A stretch of DNA of 64,000 nucleotides from Copromyces sp. CBS 386.78 (Eukaryota > Ascomycota > Sordariomycetes > Sordariales > Sordariaceae), in contig MU839107.1 in the NCBI GenBank assembly GCA_030685235.1, forward strand, positions 372,001-436,000, given 5' to 3'. The translations under genes and the position numbers were made by a program. Position 1 is the first letter of the stretch. Each line of letters begins with the position of its first letter. Of the stretch, positions 1-10,471 are shown one piece after another. The notes below the pieces were generated by a model, which was not told where the DNA came from, searched no databases, and saw nothing but the letters and a program-made list of their open reading frames with translations.

Positions 1-2174
1 CCACTTCTTCGTCCAACAACACGCACATCGAGCGGGGCTACGGTGACCGGGACCGTGCTGACCGTATCAATGATTACTTCCGGTCCTTACCCTCCACCAA
101 CACCAACACCCGCATCACTGGTAGCAACACCTCATCCAGTAACTCCGGCTCATACTCTTCCAACCCAGGCATCTCCGTCACCACCCGCACCAGATCCCAC
201 ACCTCCTCCCGCTCCGCATCCACCGGCCGCTCCAGCACTAGCACTAACCGGCCTTACATGGTCGGCGGCAGCAGCTCCAGCTCCAACAACCAGGCCTCCT
301 CCACCGGCAACAACCAAAGCCAGTACAACAGCAACCCCCGGGGACTTTCTCCCAACGGCATTGGCATCGGCCGCTACGGTCCCGGCACCGCCGCCCACAA
401 CAACGTCGGTTCCTCCACCACCATCACCACCTGCACCTCTTCCTCCTCATCCACCTCTTCCTCCACCCACAAAGGTCACAAGCGACACCAAAGCATGGTG
501 ACCCTCGAACAAATCCAGACCTCCAATGCGCACATCATGTCATCCCTTCCCTCGGGACTTGTAGCCGTCTTCGTGGGCGCCACAAGGGGCATCGGTGAAG
601 CGACCCTAAAACAGTTTGTGCGGTACGCGGTGGCGCCGCGGGTGTATTTTGTGGGCAGAGACAGGAAGGACGGAGAACGGGTGGGCGCGGAACTGGCGAA
701 TATTAACCCCGAGGGCGAGTATCATTACCGCAGCGCGGACGTGAGTCTGCTGGCGAACGTGGATGAGGTTTGCAGAGAGATTAAGTGTAAGGAGAGGGTG
801 TTGAATTTGCTGTTTTTGAGTTGTGGGACGAGGATTACGGGACGAGGTATGTTTTGAATTTTTGATATTTATTCCTGGGAGACTTTTGGGAGAGATCTGG
901 GGGGAAAGGGGGGAGATATAGGAAGGGAAGAGGATAGCGAGGGTTGAAGATGGAAGGGAGGGCTGAAGATGCGGTGGCGTCGTGCAGTGCAGGCTTTCGC
1001 GGTCTTCGCTGCGCAATGCTCCCGCCTTTTTTCATCCTTTCATATCATCTCATCAACCTTCTCAACCTGCTCATCCTCCTCCCTTTCTTCCTCATCCCCT
1101 CCTCTCTCCCACACCCCATCCTCTCTCCCACACCCCAACTTTCACCAAGGTGCACATGATGACTAACACCCTCTGACAGAAACCAAAGAATCCCTCTACT
1201 ACCCCTCCGCCGTAACCTTCTACGCCCGCATCCGCTTCATCGTCAACCTGCTCCCAGAACTCCAAAAATCCTCTTCCCTGCGACGTGTCGTCTCCGTCTA
1301 CAATGGCACCAAAGAAGGAGCCATCCACACGGGCGACTTCCAATGTCGGCATCTGGGGTTGCTCGATACGCGGGCCCATTCCTCCGCCATGATGACGCTC
1401 GCCTTCGAATCCTTGGCTCTCGAAGCACCCGACGTTTCCTTCGTTCACACCTTTCCCGGCCTGGTAAGGACGAAGCTGGGGCAGGATAGCAACAGTGCGG
1501 GTATCACGGTCCTCAGGGGCGTGTTCAAGGTCCTCGGACCGTTGGTGACAATTCCCGTGGCCGAGGCGGGCGAGAGGCAGTTGTTTATGGCTACTAGTGC
1601 GAGGTTTCCGGCTAGGGGGGGTAGGGATGTGGAGGAGACGGCGGGCGTTAGTCTTGGGTTAGGGTTGGGGGACAATAACAACAACAACAACCACCACCAC
1701 CACCACCACCACCACCATTTCTTCGGAAACCATACCAACAACCACCACCACCACCACCATTTCTTCGGAAACCATACCAACAACCACCACCACCACCACC
1801 ACTTCTTCGGAAACCATACCAACATCAACGGAAGCAACAGCAGACCATCAATCGAGATCCGCAACACCGATTCCGGCACCGTCCTTTCCGCCGTAAGCGG
1901 CCACAACAACAGCAACCACTCGGCGCGAAACTCACACTCGTCGCATTCAACGAGCCATTCATCGTCAATGAGCATGAGCCTGAAAGTAGCCAGGGGAACC
2001 GATGGCAGAGAAGGGAGCGGAGTCTACTCGGTTAGTAATGATGGGGAAGGTCTGAGCACCAAGACGGAGGAGGTCTTGAGGGTTATGAGGGAGCAGCAGG
2101 ATATGGTTAGGAAGGTGTGGTTGCATGTTGAGGATGAGTTTGTTAGGATTACGGGGAGTGCATTTGTTGCGTAA
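1..2174 (+). CDS. Short-chain dehydrogenase/reductase family protein, 5' end outside window
   Basis: Two exons, 1-846 and 1180-2174, joined by a 333-bp intron (GTATGT donor, GACTAAC branch region, GACAG acceptor, phase 1). The frame is open to the left edge with third-position-C codons, so the Ser/Thr/Asn-rich N-terminal part is probably translated. An internal ATG at 495 starts the usual fungal form of this family and is an alternative start. Counting from that Met, residues 28-34 carry the Rossmann dinucleotide motif (GATRGIG), followed by YFVGR. The second exon has VVSVYNGTKEG, whose YNGTK fits YxxxK spacing although I cannot confirm it is the catalytic pair, then TFPGLVRTKLG. The oxidoreductase substrate is unknown. 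After the SDR core the tail holds an Asn run, three poly-His units (1680-1820) and a Ser/His-rich stretch before TAA at 2172. The family assignment is solid; the function of the extensions is unknown. Confidence 0.85.
1676..1830 (+). repeat. In-frame poly-His tandem repeat in SDR tail
   Basis: Three copies of a 42-bp unit encoding a His run followed by FFGNHTNN. Units begin at 1719, 1761 and 1803, preceded by an (AAC)n run coding for Asn. Copies are nearly identical and the period is a multiple of three, so the repeat can change number without breaking the frame. Confidence 0.9.
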
Positions 2175-4114
2175 TCGGCTCTCCTTGTTTGTGTTGGAAT
2201 TGCGGGTTTCTTTTCTTTTACGGCGTTTTGGATTTCTGATCGTGTTTCCTATTTTGGTTTTGGTTTTGGTTTTTCTGGTTAAATCACTCGCGTGTTGGAT
2301 ACCACTGTGCCGGGGGTCATGGACCATTAATGGCATTTGTTTGTTGTTGTCGCTTCAATGAATGGAGAGAACATGAACCTCTTGATATTACCTGCCACCC
2401 TGGCTTGTTTGTTCTTTGATGCCCGGTTGAGGCGTGGTTACTATAGGGAAGATGGGTAGATAAAAGTACGGTACCTAGTTTAATATGTGGAAAGTGGGTT
2501 CGGGAAGAGAGGGCAGTCGTTGCACATAATGCCATGTGGTGTTTGGTGATTTTCAGTTCGGAAGGAACAATCGGGCAATGTGAATCACTTTTGGAGGTAG
2601 GTGAGGAAAACCATTATACAAGGTAACACAAGAGCGACTCGTACGAGATCAGAAAGGTGCATGAGGGAGGAGCACTCGGAACCATCAATCGCTTTCATCA
2701 CAGATTTTCTGTCACTGTGATTGTAATTCATTTCGTCATGCACGCACGCCGTTTCCGAGTTTCTCCAAAACAAGGAAGCTCAACTTCCACATTTCCACTT
2801 TCCTTCCTTCCTTCTCGTCAAGTGAGGACCTGTACCCTATTCACCTCCACCAGCGACATCTCGATGCCGCCGTGGCCCATGACATGCCGACTGGACTCGA
2901 GCGTAGGGCAACTAACTCTTCTCTTCCATCACAACTAACCTTCCACCGTCGTTCCATCATCCCTCCCCACGTCCAGTCTTCATTTCATGATCCCTTTTTG
3001 CCTTGTCTTCTTCGATCCCAATATCGTCATCGGCTTATCGTCCTCACTCGGTCGAACATTGTGCAACGATGACCATTAACACCGGGACAAGCCGGGCAGG
3101 CTACCTAGGCAGAATTGGATGCAACGCATGAGACTGGTGCATTCGTCCCCTCCCCACCTTCTTCTTCGACTTTCGGGTACCTATTTAGGTTCAGGACCGG
3201 GCACCTGCTCCTTGGGATTTTCCCATTTCTTCCTTTTATAGACCAATCAAACCATCAATTCTCCCCATTGGTTTCAACCACTATTACAGTTTCAACAACA
3301 ACGGTCTGCATGATTGTGGTTCATGTCCATTAAATTTCGAGATGCGAATTCGAAAGATAGCTCTAAAGGAACAAAGATGCGGACGTTATTGAAGATGGAT
3401 GGTTCACGTCGTCATCCCATCTCTTGGGGGTATTTAGATGCCCCTGCGTTACTTATCAAACTGCCTGCCGCCAAACATGGTTTTAGCCGGCGGAAAGCTC
3501 ACTGGATTATTTGACCCAAACAGCGCGCACCTTTCCCTTTCCCGCTCTCGCGCTTCTTTCTTCCTTCTTACGACTCCGTCCCTTTCTCACTCTCAGGTCG
3601 TCGTCAGCAAACAAAAGAACCACACAAACACTACCACAACTCGCGTCGGCACTGGTCTAACCTTGCTCATTGGCAGTCGCATAAATGTAACGCTACGCTG
3701 CCCTTTTCCCCACGCGCCCCACCCCCCACCCCCCCTGTTCTTAATCAACGTCTTTGGCTGGATTCTGCATAACGGTGCCCACTTCTTTGGTCGCGTTAGT
3801 AACTCCCACTAACCGTTATCAGTGCTAGCCCACCACATATTGCAACGTGCCAAGGTACGAATCCCTTCCCCCGCTTCAGCTCCTTCGTGGGAACTTGTCC
3901 GACGTGGACGCGTCGCATAGGCCCGCCGAGTTTCCCCCAATCTTCGACATGACTTTGTTTTTGTCCTTCCTTTCTGACTCTCTTTAGTGTTATCAGGCTG
4001 TCATCTACCGTCACCTGTTGTATGACAAACGGTTGACGGCGCTGTGAACCCGACCAGCTTTGCGCGCAACTTTGAACGACCCGAATCGCCCGTCTTCGAC
4101 CGAAGCCCTCGACC
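2175..4114. other. Intergenic region
   Basis: 3' flank of the dehydrogenase gene and 5' flank of the ankyrin gene. No reading frame here shows coding-like codon use. Pyrimidine-rich tracts and a C run near 3715-3740 fit a promoter/5'-leader. I see no RNA gene or element. Confidence 0.5.
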
Positions 4115-6325
4115 ATGCCTTCCATATCGGCACTGCCGACCGAGCTTGTTGTTTTGGTCATCAATGATCTCCACCGCCTGACTGACCTGGCTGCGCTTGC
4201 CAGAACCAACAAAAGATTCTACGACGTCGTGAACCCTGTCCTCTACAAGCGCGCAGTCTCGGAGAACTTTCCCTACCCCCTCGAGTGGGCAGCGCATAAT
4301 GGTGTGGTCGGCACTCTGATCAAGGCTCTCGACTCCGGCGCAGACCCCAACTATGAATTCCAACAATCCAGAAAAACCAACGAGTGGGAAAAGGCCCTTG
4401 CTGGAAAAAGCCAGCTTCACCCGGGCTGGGACGCCGCAAGTGTCAGCGACTCCAGCAGCACTTTGCCAGCCGGCAGCAACGGCAGCTCTCACCGCGTGCG
4501 ATTTGCAAGCCCCGGAGATGAGGACGCATCCATGTCGGGTTCCTCGGACGACAGCGATGGCGATACCGATGACAGTTTGGCAGATGCCTATTATCAGGCC
4601 AAGTTCGCCCGCAGGTACACTGCCCTCCATCTCGCCGCCAGAGCTGGCCATGTCCAAGCCATCAGTACCTTGCTCGAACGTGGTGCACGGATTGACGTGG
4701 TGTCGAGAAATCTCTGTTCCTGCGGACGTGAACATGGAATCCTGAACCCCCTGGAAGGCCCGTTCTTAGGCTTTAATAATCCGGGATGGACGCCGCTCCA
4801 TGTCGCCATTTGTCATTTTAAGGAGGAGGCTGCTCTTCAACTTCTGGCCAGTGGAGCACCCATTCAAATGGAGCTTAATCCCCCGTGGGAGCGTTCGGGC
4901 TACCACGAGAACCCTGCCACCGCCCTCCACCATGCTGCTGGCAAGGGCCTTGTCCGTATCATTCGATATCTGGTGGACACTGGGCTACAGTCGGATATGA
5001 ATGTGCGCGACAACCAGACCCTTACTCCCTTCTACTACGCATATGCGGATGGCCGCTGGGAATCTCTGCCGCTGCTGCTGCTGCTCGGCGCCAACATCAA
5101 CGTCGATGTTGACATCTACCTGCCCTATTCGACCATCACACCACTGGGTGAAGCGTGTCTCCTCGGAAACTATGCATCAGCGCTCTGGCTGATCGGCCTC
5201 GGCGCCGACGTCAATCGTGGATATATATCAACCGACGTTGGCAAAGGCCTCACGCCACTTCACCTTTGCGCCGTGCGTCCGGGTACAGGTAGGAGCCCAC
5301 ATGCTGTGACTGTTGCCCGAAGCCCATTTATTGAGGATTACACAAGAGAAGTGGAGCAAGCCTTGGTTCGGGTGAGAATGATCAAGAAGTTGGTTTCTTG
5401 CGGAGCGGCTTTGGAGGCCACAGATTGTTCCGACAACACACCCCTAATGGCCGCAGTAAAAAACCTCTACCTGCCTGCCGTCAGAGCTCTAATCCAGGCA
5501 GGCGCCAACGTCCATGCCACCAATTCTCTTGGCCGCAACGTCCTTATGCAAGCAATCGACGGCCCGCCAATGCCCCTGCCCGTGCCATCATCACAAGATA
5601 TCGACGTCGGCCCTCTCACCCGTGTCCTCCGCGAACTTCTCAACAACGGCGCCAAAATAGACCACAGAGATAAGCAAGGAAACACCATCCTGCACATCGT
5701 GTGCGAAGGCCCCTATAGGGTGGCTGACCAAGGTGTCCAGCTCGATGTCCTCCGTCTTGTCCTCGACATCCCCGGCGCTCCGGCTCTTATGCATGTCAGG
5801 AACACCCCCGAGTCCCTTACCCCGCTCATGGTGGCCTTCATGGAGGACCGATATCGATGCTGTGACGTCCTTGTCCGCCGGGGCTGCTGGGCCAACTTGG
5901 ATGACACCAAGCGGAAAGAAGACCTGACTTTGATGGCAAACCACTGCTATAAACTCGTTACCATTGAAGACTCCTACGCCCGGCTCCTGCTCCAGCAGAG
6001 GTGTGATTACCTCTTGGATCTCGACATCGACGGGCACCTATCCAGGGACCCCAAGTTCTGCGGTTATATCTTGTTTCACTCGGAACGTGGAATCCAGCCT
6101 TCTTCGCTTAATCTGTTTGACCCGCAAAGACCTACGACGGCGGCGGGCTCGCGGTTGTACGATCACTCGATGTTGCTGCGCGGACCCGAGGAGGTGGATG
6201 CGGATGTCTTCGGCACCCCATTGGAGAACATGAAGGGGTGGTGCGCGCCGAAGGAGAGGCCGATGAGCAGGCCTATAAGGGTTACCGACCTGGGAGATAG
6301 CTACCTTAGGTACCTACCTTTGTAG
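4115..6325 (+). CDS. F-box and ankyrin-repeat protein
   Basis: Single-exon gene of 736 codons. The ATG sits in a good context (GACCATGCC). Residues 1-45 fit an F-box (LPTELVVLVINDLHRLTDL, then ALARTNKRFYDVV and LYKRAV), the part that binds Skp1 in SCF ubiquitin ligases. After an acidic Ser/Asp linker (about 110-165) come ankyrin units of the form TPLHxAxxxG...LLxxGA, at roughly residues 170, 225, 270, 305, 340, 380, 440 (TPLMAAVKN), 525 (TILHIVCEG) and 570 (TPLMVAF). The usual inference is a substrate adaptor with ankyrin repeats as the recognition surface. The C-terminal 130 residues match no domain I know. F-box/ankyrin proteins are a large, variable family in filamentous fungi, so the target cannot be named. 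Confidence 0.9.
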   Translation: MPSISALPTELVVLVINDLHRLTDLAALARTNKRFYDVVNPVLYKRAVSENFPYPLEWAAHNGVVGTLIKALDSGADPNYEFQQSRKTNEWEKALAGKSQLHPGWDAASVSDSSSTLPAGSNGSSHRVRFASPGDEDASMSGSSDDSDGDTDDSLADAYYQAKFARRYTALHLAARAGHVQAISTLLERGARIDVVSRNLCSCGREHGILNPLEGPFLGFNNPGWTPLHVAICHFKEEAALQLLASGAPIQMELNPPWERSGYHENPATALHHAAGKGLVRIIRYLVDTGLQSDMNVRDNQTLTPFYYAYADGRWESLPLLLLLGANINVDVDIYLPYSTITPLGEACLLGNYASALWLIGLGADVNRGYISTDVGKGLTPLHLCAVRPGTGRSPHAVTVARSPFIEDYTREVEQALVRVRMIKKLVSCGAALEATDCSDNTPLMAAVKNLYLPAVRALIQAGANVHATNSLGRNVLMQAIDGPPMPLPVPSSQDIDVGPLTRVLRELLNNGAKIDHRDKQGNTILHIVCEGPYRVADQGVQLDVLRLVLDIPGAPALMHVRNTPESLTPLMVAFMEDRYRCCDVLVRRGCWANLDDTKRKEDLTLMANHCYKLVTIEDSYARLLLQQRCDYLLDLDIDGHLSRDPKFCGYILFHSERGIQPSSLNLFDPQRPTTAAGSRLYDHSMLLRGPEEVDADVFGTPLENMKGWCAPKERPMSRPIRVTDLGDSYLRYLPL

Positions 6326-7744
6326 TAGTGGTGGGTTTACGATCACAACCGGACAATTGTACGACTACTTGTAGCCTTCTTGGCAGTCCCTTCCATAACT
6401 CTGTCTCTCTCTGCCTTGACATGCCCAAGGCAGCTTATTCCAGTGTGTGAGTGTCACGTGTACGGTACCTTATCCTCTTCCTCTGTCCCGTTAACCTCTG
6501 CCGAGCTGCAGTTGAAGCACCTGGCTGCACCCATCCATCATCTCCTCCTTTCTTCCCGCAACATTCAATAGCCATACAGTAGGTACCATCTACGACGATA
6601 CCGCGGTCCTCCTGCCTGGCCCTCGACGCTTCCGCTGGGGTACAAGTTCGTGCCATTACCCTATAGATGTGAGGATAAAGGCTGGTATGTAGATAGGTAG
6701 GTAGGCTGAGAATGCCGAGACGTAAGATATCTCTACCAATTAAGTTAGGTTACCTTACTTATTAAGAACACAAAAACATCTGTCCGGAGATAAAGGCAAC
6801 CTAAGTAAGGTACCTACCTCTAGAGATATATAATAGAGGAATGACTGAAACCTGCCTTGTCTACCTATTACGGTACCTAAGGTAGCTGATGTTACCGGTT
6901 GACGCAAGGATTCCAGTCTAATTTCATCCACGTTATAGGAGGATTACAATAGGAGTTAATTTGCTAGCGAAATCCTCTAGTGACCATGGCTGAATGGGTT
7001 TTGTCGGAGTCTTATAATGTTGTTTATGTCATGCCCACTATTATAGCTTTCACTATTGCTGGCTTGTATAGGTATATTATAAACGAAGGGAAGTAAGGTA
7101 GTAGTAGCTAGGGTCCTATGAGGCCAAATTGCCAGAGGATATGCTGAATCGACAGTCTGAGAGAGAGAACTGCTACAGACTTGTGAGGCTACTGCTAATA
7201 ATATGGCGTCCGGGCAAGGAGCGTTGATACTACTTGCTGCAAGTGAGGCTTTCCTGAACGTACCTAAATTGTAGTTGACATTAGAGAGAAAGGGGACGCG
7301 TAGGTTATAGGCATCGCATATTAAAAGACTAGACCGTTTTCGTCAAGGACATACCACTATAGTGGCGCGATCTCGGACCTATATCAGTCTACTAAGTCCA
7401 TCTGCATTCTGCACCGTAGGAGGAAGAAGGAGTCTGGTCTGGTGTCGGCGGCCGGACCGGTCTGTAGAGCGCGGGCAGGAGCGCCGAAGATTTGTTGCCG
7501 AGTACTTAGAAAGAGGCAACGCCGGGAGTGACTGAGGCGGCGAAGTGGGAGGGCTGGGGCCGAAGAGAGTTGAGGGAGATGGGGGGAGCGGCTATCGGGG
7601 CGGCGGGCTGGGGATGGAGGGCTTGAAAAAGTTCCTGAATTGGACGGGAACCGGTCTCCTTCTCCTTCTTCTGCTTCCAGCCGGCGCTTTGGGGCAACCG
7701 GGCCGGTCTCAACTGTGGAGGGCGGGCAGCTCCGGTGAAGCCAA
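6326..7744. other. Intergenic region rich in GGTACCTA words
   Basis: No credible gene. It is AT-richer between about 6660 and 7400 and contains repeated TAGGTACCTA-like palindromic words (near 6308, 6468, 6815 and 6872). It may be an old degraded element; no termini were found. Confidence 0.4.
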
Positions 7745-8337
7745 CTAAGTCTCCGATGACTGCCTGTTGAGCAGGTCGGGCCAAGCCCGGGATAGAGGGA
7801 GAGGGGACGACCGGCCTGCTTCTTGTATGGCATCGTGCTGGAAAGCCAAAAGGATGTTGACGGTTTGGCGGTTCATCTGCACGGCAACCTTGTTGCCAAA
7901 GATGCCCATGCCCAGGACATGATTGCCGGCAGTCTCCTGGGTGTGAGTGTGACAGTTGAAGACGATTCTTCCGGCGGCATCTCGAACGGCCTTGGTCATA
8001 CTTCTCTCGGCCGCTTGCAGGAGTTCTTTGTCCTGTTGTTGGAGTTCCTTCACGAACTCTGCTCCAACCCCATCGATCAAAATGAAGTTGAGGGAGTCAG
8101 TTGCGGCGATACGCTAGCCGCATTGGCCATGCTCGACCAGGTCTGCCATGTTGTCTTAACTTGAGAAACGGGCACGGCGTGTTGACGAATGCTGTCGAGA
8201 AGAAATGAGGGTGCGAGAGAGGTTGAAGCGGAGGGAGAGGAATCATTCCTGGAGGATACGGACGGAGCAATGTTTGTCACTTGACCGATAACGCGCCGCT
8301 GTTTTCGGACGAGGAGCCGGTCCCCGTCGAAGAGCAC
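7745..8337 (-). CDS. Possible hypothetical gene (coding-like segments)
   Basis: The minus-strand segment from about 8071 down to the TAG at 7745 uses mostly C/G-ending codons and reads as a soluble protein (KELQQQDKELLQAAE, then HTHTQETAGNHVLG). A second coding-like segment in another frame (about 8337-8160) lies upstream. Joining them needs an intron across roughly 8075-8160; a GTTAAG donor and an AG acceptor near 8072 would keep the frame, but the match is not strong. There is no good ATG for the upstream segment. No family recognised. It could be a decayed gene. Confidence 0.3.
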
Positions 8338-8563
8338 ATTACCTTAGGATCCGGCTCAATCACATGGAAGGAAGCCCACCCACATCGAACGCTTGCAGCG
8401 CGAATCCTCACACAACGCCAACCTGAACCCACCCACCCCCGCTGCGCCGCCAGGCCAGCCAGCCCCGAGCAACCAACACCCCAACCAAGGGGAAAAAAAA
8501 GAAATAAAAGAACAATACCAAAAACTTGAAAAATCAAGGAGAAACAAGAGCAAAAAAAAGATA
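8338..8563. other. Intergenic; Pol III terminator downstream of tRNA half
   Basis: Read on the minus strand, an uninterrupted T run (plus-strand A run near 8551-8558) follows the 3' end of the tRNA-like sequence at 8564-8620, as expected for RNA polymerase III termination. Confidence 0.5.
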
Positions 8564-8600
8564 TGCGCGGTCCGGGATTCGAACCCGGGATAATACACAG
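8564..8600 (-). pseudogene. 3' half of a tRNA gene (T arm, acceptor, discriminator)
   Basis: Minus strand: a T arm with stem CCGGG/CCCGG around TTCGAAT, then acceptor ACCGCGC and an A discriminator, then a T-run terminator. There is no matching 5' half nearby. The only GCGCGGT acceptor partner on the same strand is 1.1 kb upstream at 9668-9674, which begins a tRNA 5' half. Between them lies an inverted-repeat element (8713-9551). Confidence 0.6.
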
Positions 8601-8712
8601 TCTGTCTTTTTTGTACTGCGGAAAAACAGCCGAAAAACCGCCTGCCCCCGGTTCGAACATGCGTCCTCGGGATGCATTAATGGGAATCTGGTCCCTCAGA
8701 AAACTGTTTTTT

Positions 8713-9551
8713 CACGATAACCGTGACGGCACGGTAACATCCGTTCAGCTCAGAGTAACGGTTCTCAGCAAAATAACCGTACACCTCAGAATAACCGTTC
8801 TAAGAGAATCCCTGGGCTTTGATTGGCTGGAGGAAAACTGGAGCGCCATGTGCTTCAGGCGGGAGCTAAAAGAGTTGAAGAAACTCCCCTTTTGGGAAGG
8901 GACGATGAAAATAAGAAGGAAGGAAGGTAGAAGGAGAGAAAGAAGGAGAGAAAGAAGGATGACGTCAACCAAGGTTAAATCCTTTAAAATGCCAAAGTCC
9001 CATCGACTCCCCAACTCTCCCAACTTCATCCTTTTCATCCTTTTCATCACCATTATCACCATCATCACCATCATCACCATCATCACCATCATCACATCAC
9101 AAGGTACGGCTGCATCCCCATTTTATTTCGTTAACTAACTTTTATAGCAACGACGACGACGACGACAACAACGATAACGATAACGATAACGATGGCGATG
9201 ATGATGATAACGATAGTGGTGGTTTGATTTGGGTGGGTAACGAAGATTGGGTGACGAAGATTGGGTGACGAAGACTTGGGAAGGCGAAGACTTAGAAAGG
9301 CGAAGACTTGGGAATGCGAAGACTTGGGAATGCGACGGTTGTGAAAAGGAAGTGACGAGCTAGGTATTAGGAGTACCGAAGGCTTGGTTACCTTACCCGT
9401 AGATAATGAGATTTCGTAGTATAAAAAAGAAAAAGGCAAGAGCTCCCATTCCCAAACCAAACCAACCAATCAGAGGCTAGGGATCCGCTTAGAACGGTTA
9501 TTCTGAGCTGAACGGTTATTTTGAAAAGAACGGTTATCCTAAAAGAACGTG
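8713..9551. mobile_element. Element with long inverted termini and AACGGTTAT iterons
   Basis: The left arm (about 8760-8832) and right arm (about 9462-9540) are inverted copies at about 80% identity over 75 bp. Both contain repeated AATAACCGTT / AACGGTTATT iterons and a GATTGGYTGG block. The interior holds a (CATCAC)n run at about 9045-9098 and (AACGAT)/(GAC) runs at 9145-9215, with no transposase. Long termini with iterated motifs resemble MULE-type non-autonomous elements, but I could not find a convincing target-site duplication, so the superfamily and exact ends are uncertain. Confidence 0.55.
9045..9215. repeat. Microsatellites inside the inverted-repeat element
   Basis: An (ATCACC)n tract at about 9045-9098, then (GAC)n and (GATAAC)n tracts at about 9148-9215. 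They account for the long artificial open frames in this stretch. Confidence 0.8.
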
Positions 9552-9599
9552 TTTGCTTACATTCAACGGTACCAGGCAGGTACGGTTACCTGTACCCCT

Positions 9600-9674
9600 A
9601 GATTAGCAGTAATGTGCCATCCCCTCAGCACAAAGGTCCAGTGTGTACGCGTTAGACCACTCCGCCAACCGCGC
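9600..9674 (-). pseudogene. 5' half of a tRNA gene
   Basis: The minus strand starts GCGCGGT at 9674, followed by an A box (TGGCGGAGTGGTCTAACGCG). The acceptor strand is perfectly complementary to the ACCGCGC at 8565-8571. The same upstream box as the two neighbouring tRNA genes lies 29 nt before it. No T arm follows within 200 nt. Most simply, this is one tRNA gene opened by an insertion. Confidence 0.6.
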
Positions 9675-9703
9675 TTGGTTGTTGTTATAAGGTGCACACA
9701 AAG

Positions 9704-9717
9704 ATCTAATACATATA
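9704..9717 (-). promoter_or_regulatory. Conserved upstream box of tRNA-like genes (copy 2)
   Basis: TATATGTATTAGAT on the minus strand, ending 29 nt before the tRNA 5' end at 9674. Identical to the boxes at 12559 and 20516. Confidence 0.65.
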
Positions 9718-9986
9718 CCACTAACGAAGAGGGACATGAAGGAAGAGGAAGGAGCACGGTTTCTACCTAGCCTTGTAGTCCTGCCTGCAAGCCCAACGGC
9801 CTGCACGAGCTAGCCCAGTGCTCGAAGCCGTGTTTGTACCCTTCCACATGCGGGACGGGAGATTGTCGGTTTCTTCCGTTCTAGGTTGTTTTTTTCTCCT
9901 TGTCATCTCCTGTGCTTGCCTCCATCACCGTCAGCAACCACCATCTCCCACAACCACACCCACAACCACACCTCCAAACTCCACAT

Positions 9987-10039
<53 letters not shown>

Positions 10040-10041
10040 AC

Positions 10042-10086
<45 letters not shown>

Positions 10087-10138
10087 ATGATGCTCCTCCC
10101 CAACGAAGCACGCCGACTGCACCACGACCGCCAAGTGT
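9718..10138. other. Region with (CAGCAA)n microsatellite
   Basis: An almost perfect CAGCAA repeat spans about 9987-10087 with one interruption (GACGCAG). All six frames through it stay open only because of the repeat. The poly-Gln frame is closed on both sides, so I do not call a gene here. Confidence 0.7.
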
Positions 10139-10471
10139 TTGGCAGCATCCCTGCCACATTTCCACTCCGATTCTGTTCGGAAAGGTGGCCTCGCGTTGCC
10201 CGGTGGCGAGACTGCCAAGTCTTCCATTGCTATCTTTGCCTGGTCTGCCGCCCCCGCAGGCGCATCGTCATCACCATTTGGATTCGGAGATTCGCAAAGT
10301 AGGTACTGGGAGAGAATCGACAAGATGGCGCGGGGACAAGAGGTGAATGTTCGGATGGGCTGGAGGGTTCGGTTTGACTTCAGCAAGGAGACCAAGGAGG
10401 TTGAAGTGTCGAGGCAGGACGATAAGGCTTGTGGTCATGTACCTCTAGGTTTGCTTGTGACTTATCTCTGA
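10139..10471 (+). CDS. Possible exon of a hypothetical protein
   Basis: An open frame of about 110 codons with good codon composition, reading GGETAKSSIAIFAWSAAP, then ERIDKMARGQEVNVRMGW, then VRFDFSKETKEVEVSRQ, ending at TGA 10469. There is no ATG at its left end; the poly-Gln frame runs into a TGA at 10086, so any upstream exon would have to splice in after that. No family recognised. Confidence 0.3.
   Translation: MAASLPHFHSDSVRKGGLALPGGETAKSSIAIFAWSAAPAGASSSPFGFGDSQSRYWERIDKMARGQEVNVRMGWRVRFDFSKETKEVEVSRQDDKACGHVPLGLLVTYL

Noticed and set aside
43..501. Pro/Ala-rich open frames on both strands over the first 500 bp
   Set aside because: They are shadows of the C-biased Ser/Thr-rich coding frame of the dehydrogenase gene; neither starts at ATG.
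1445..1975. Trp-rich minus-strand frame opposite the poly-His repeat
   Set aside because: It is the antisense reading of the CAC/CAT repeat and has no independent support.
8745..9095. Met-rich minus-strand frame and similar frames at 9131-9469
   Set aside because: Produced by simple repeats inside the inverted-repeat element.
9881..10395. Long poly-Leu, poly-Cys, poly-Ser/Asn and poly-Ala frames
   Set aside because: All six frames are opened by the CAGCAA microsatellite; none has flanking coding sequence in frame.
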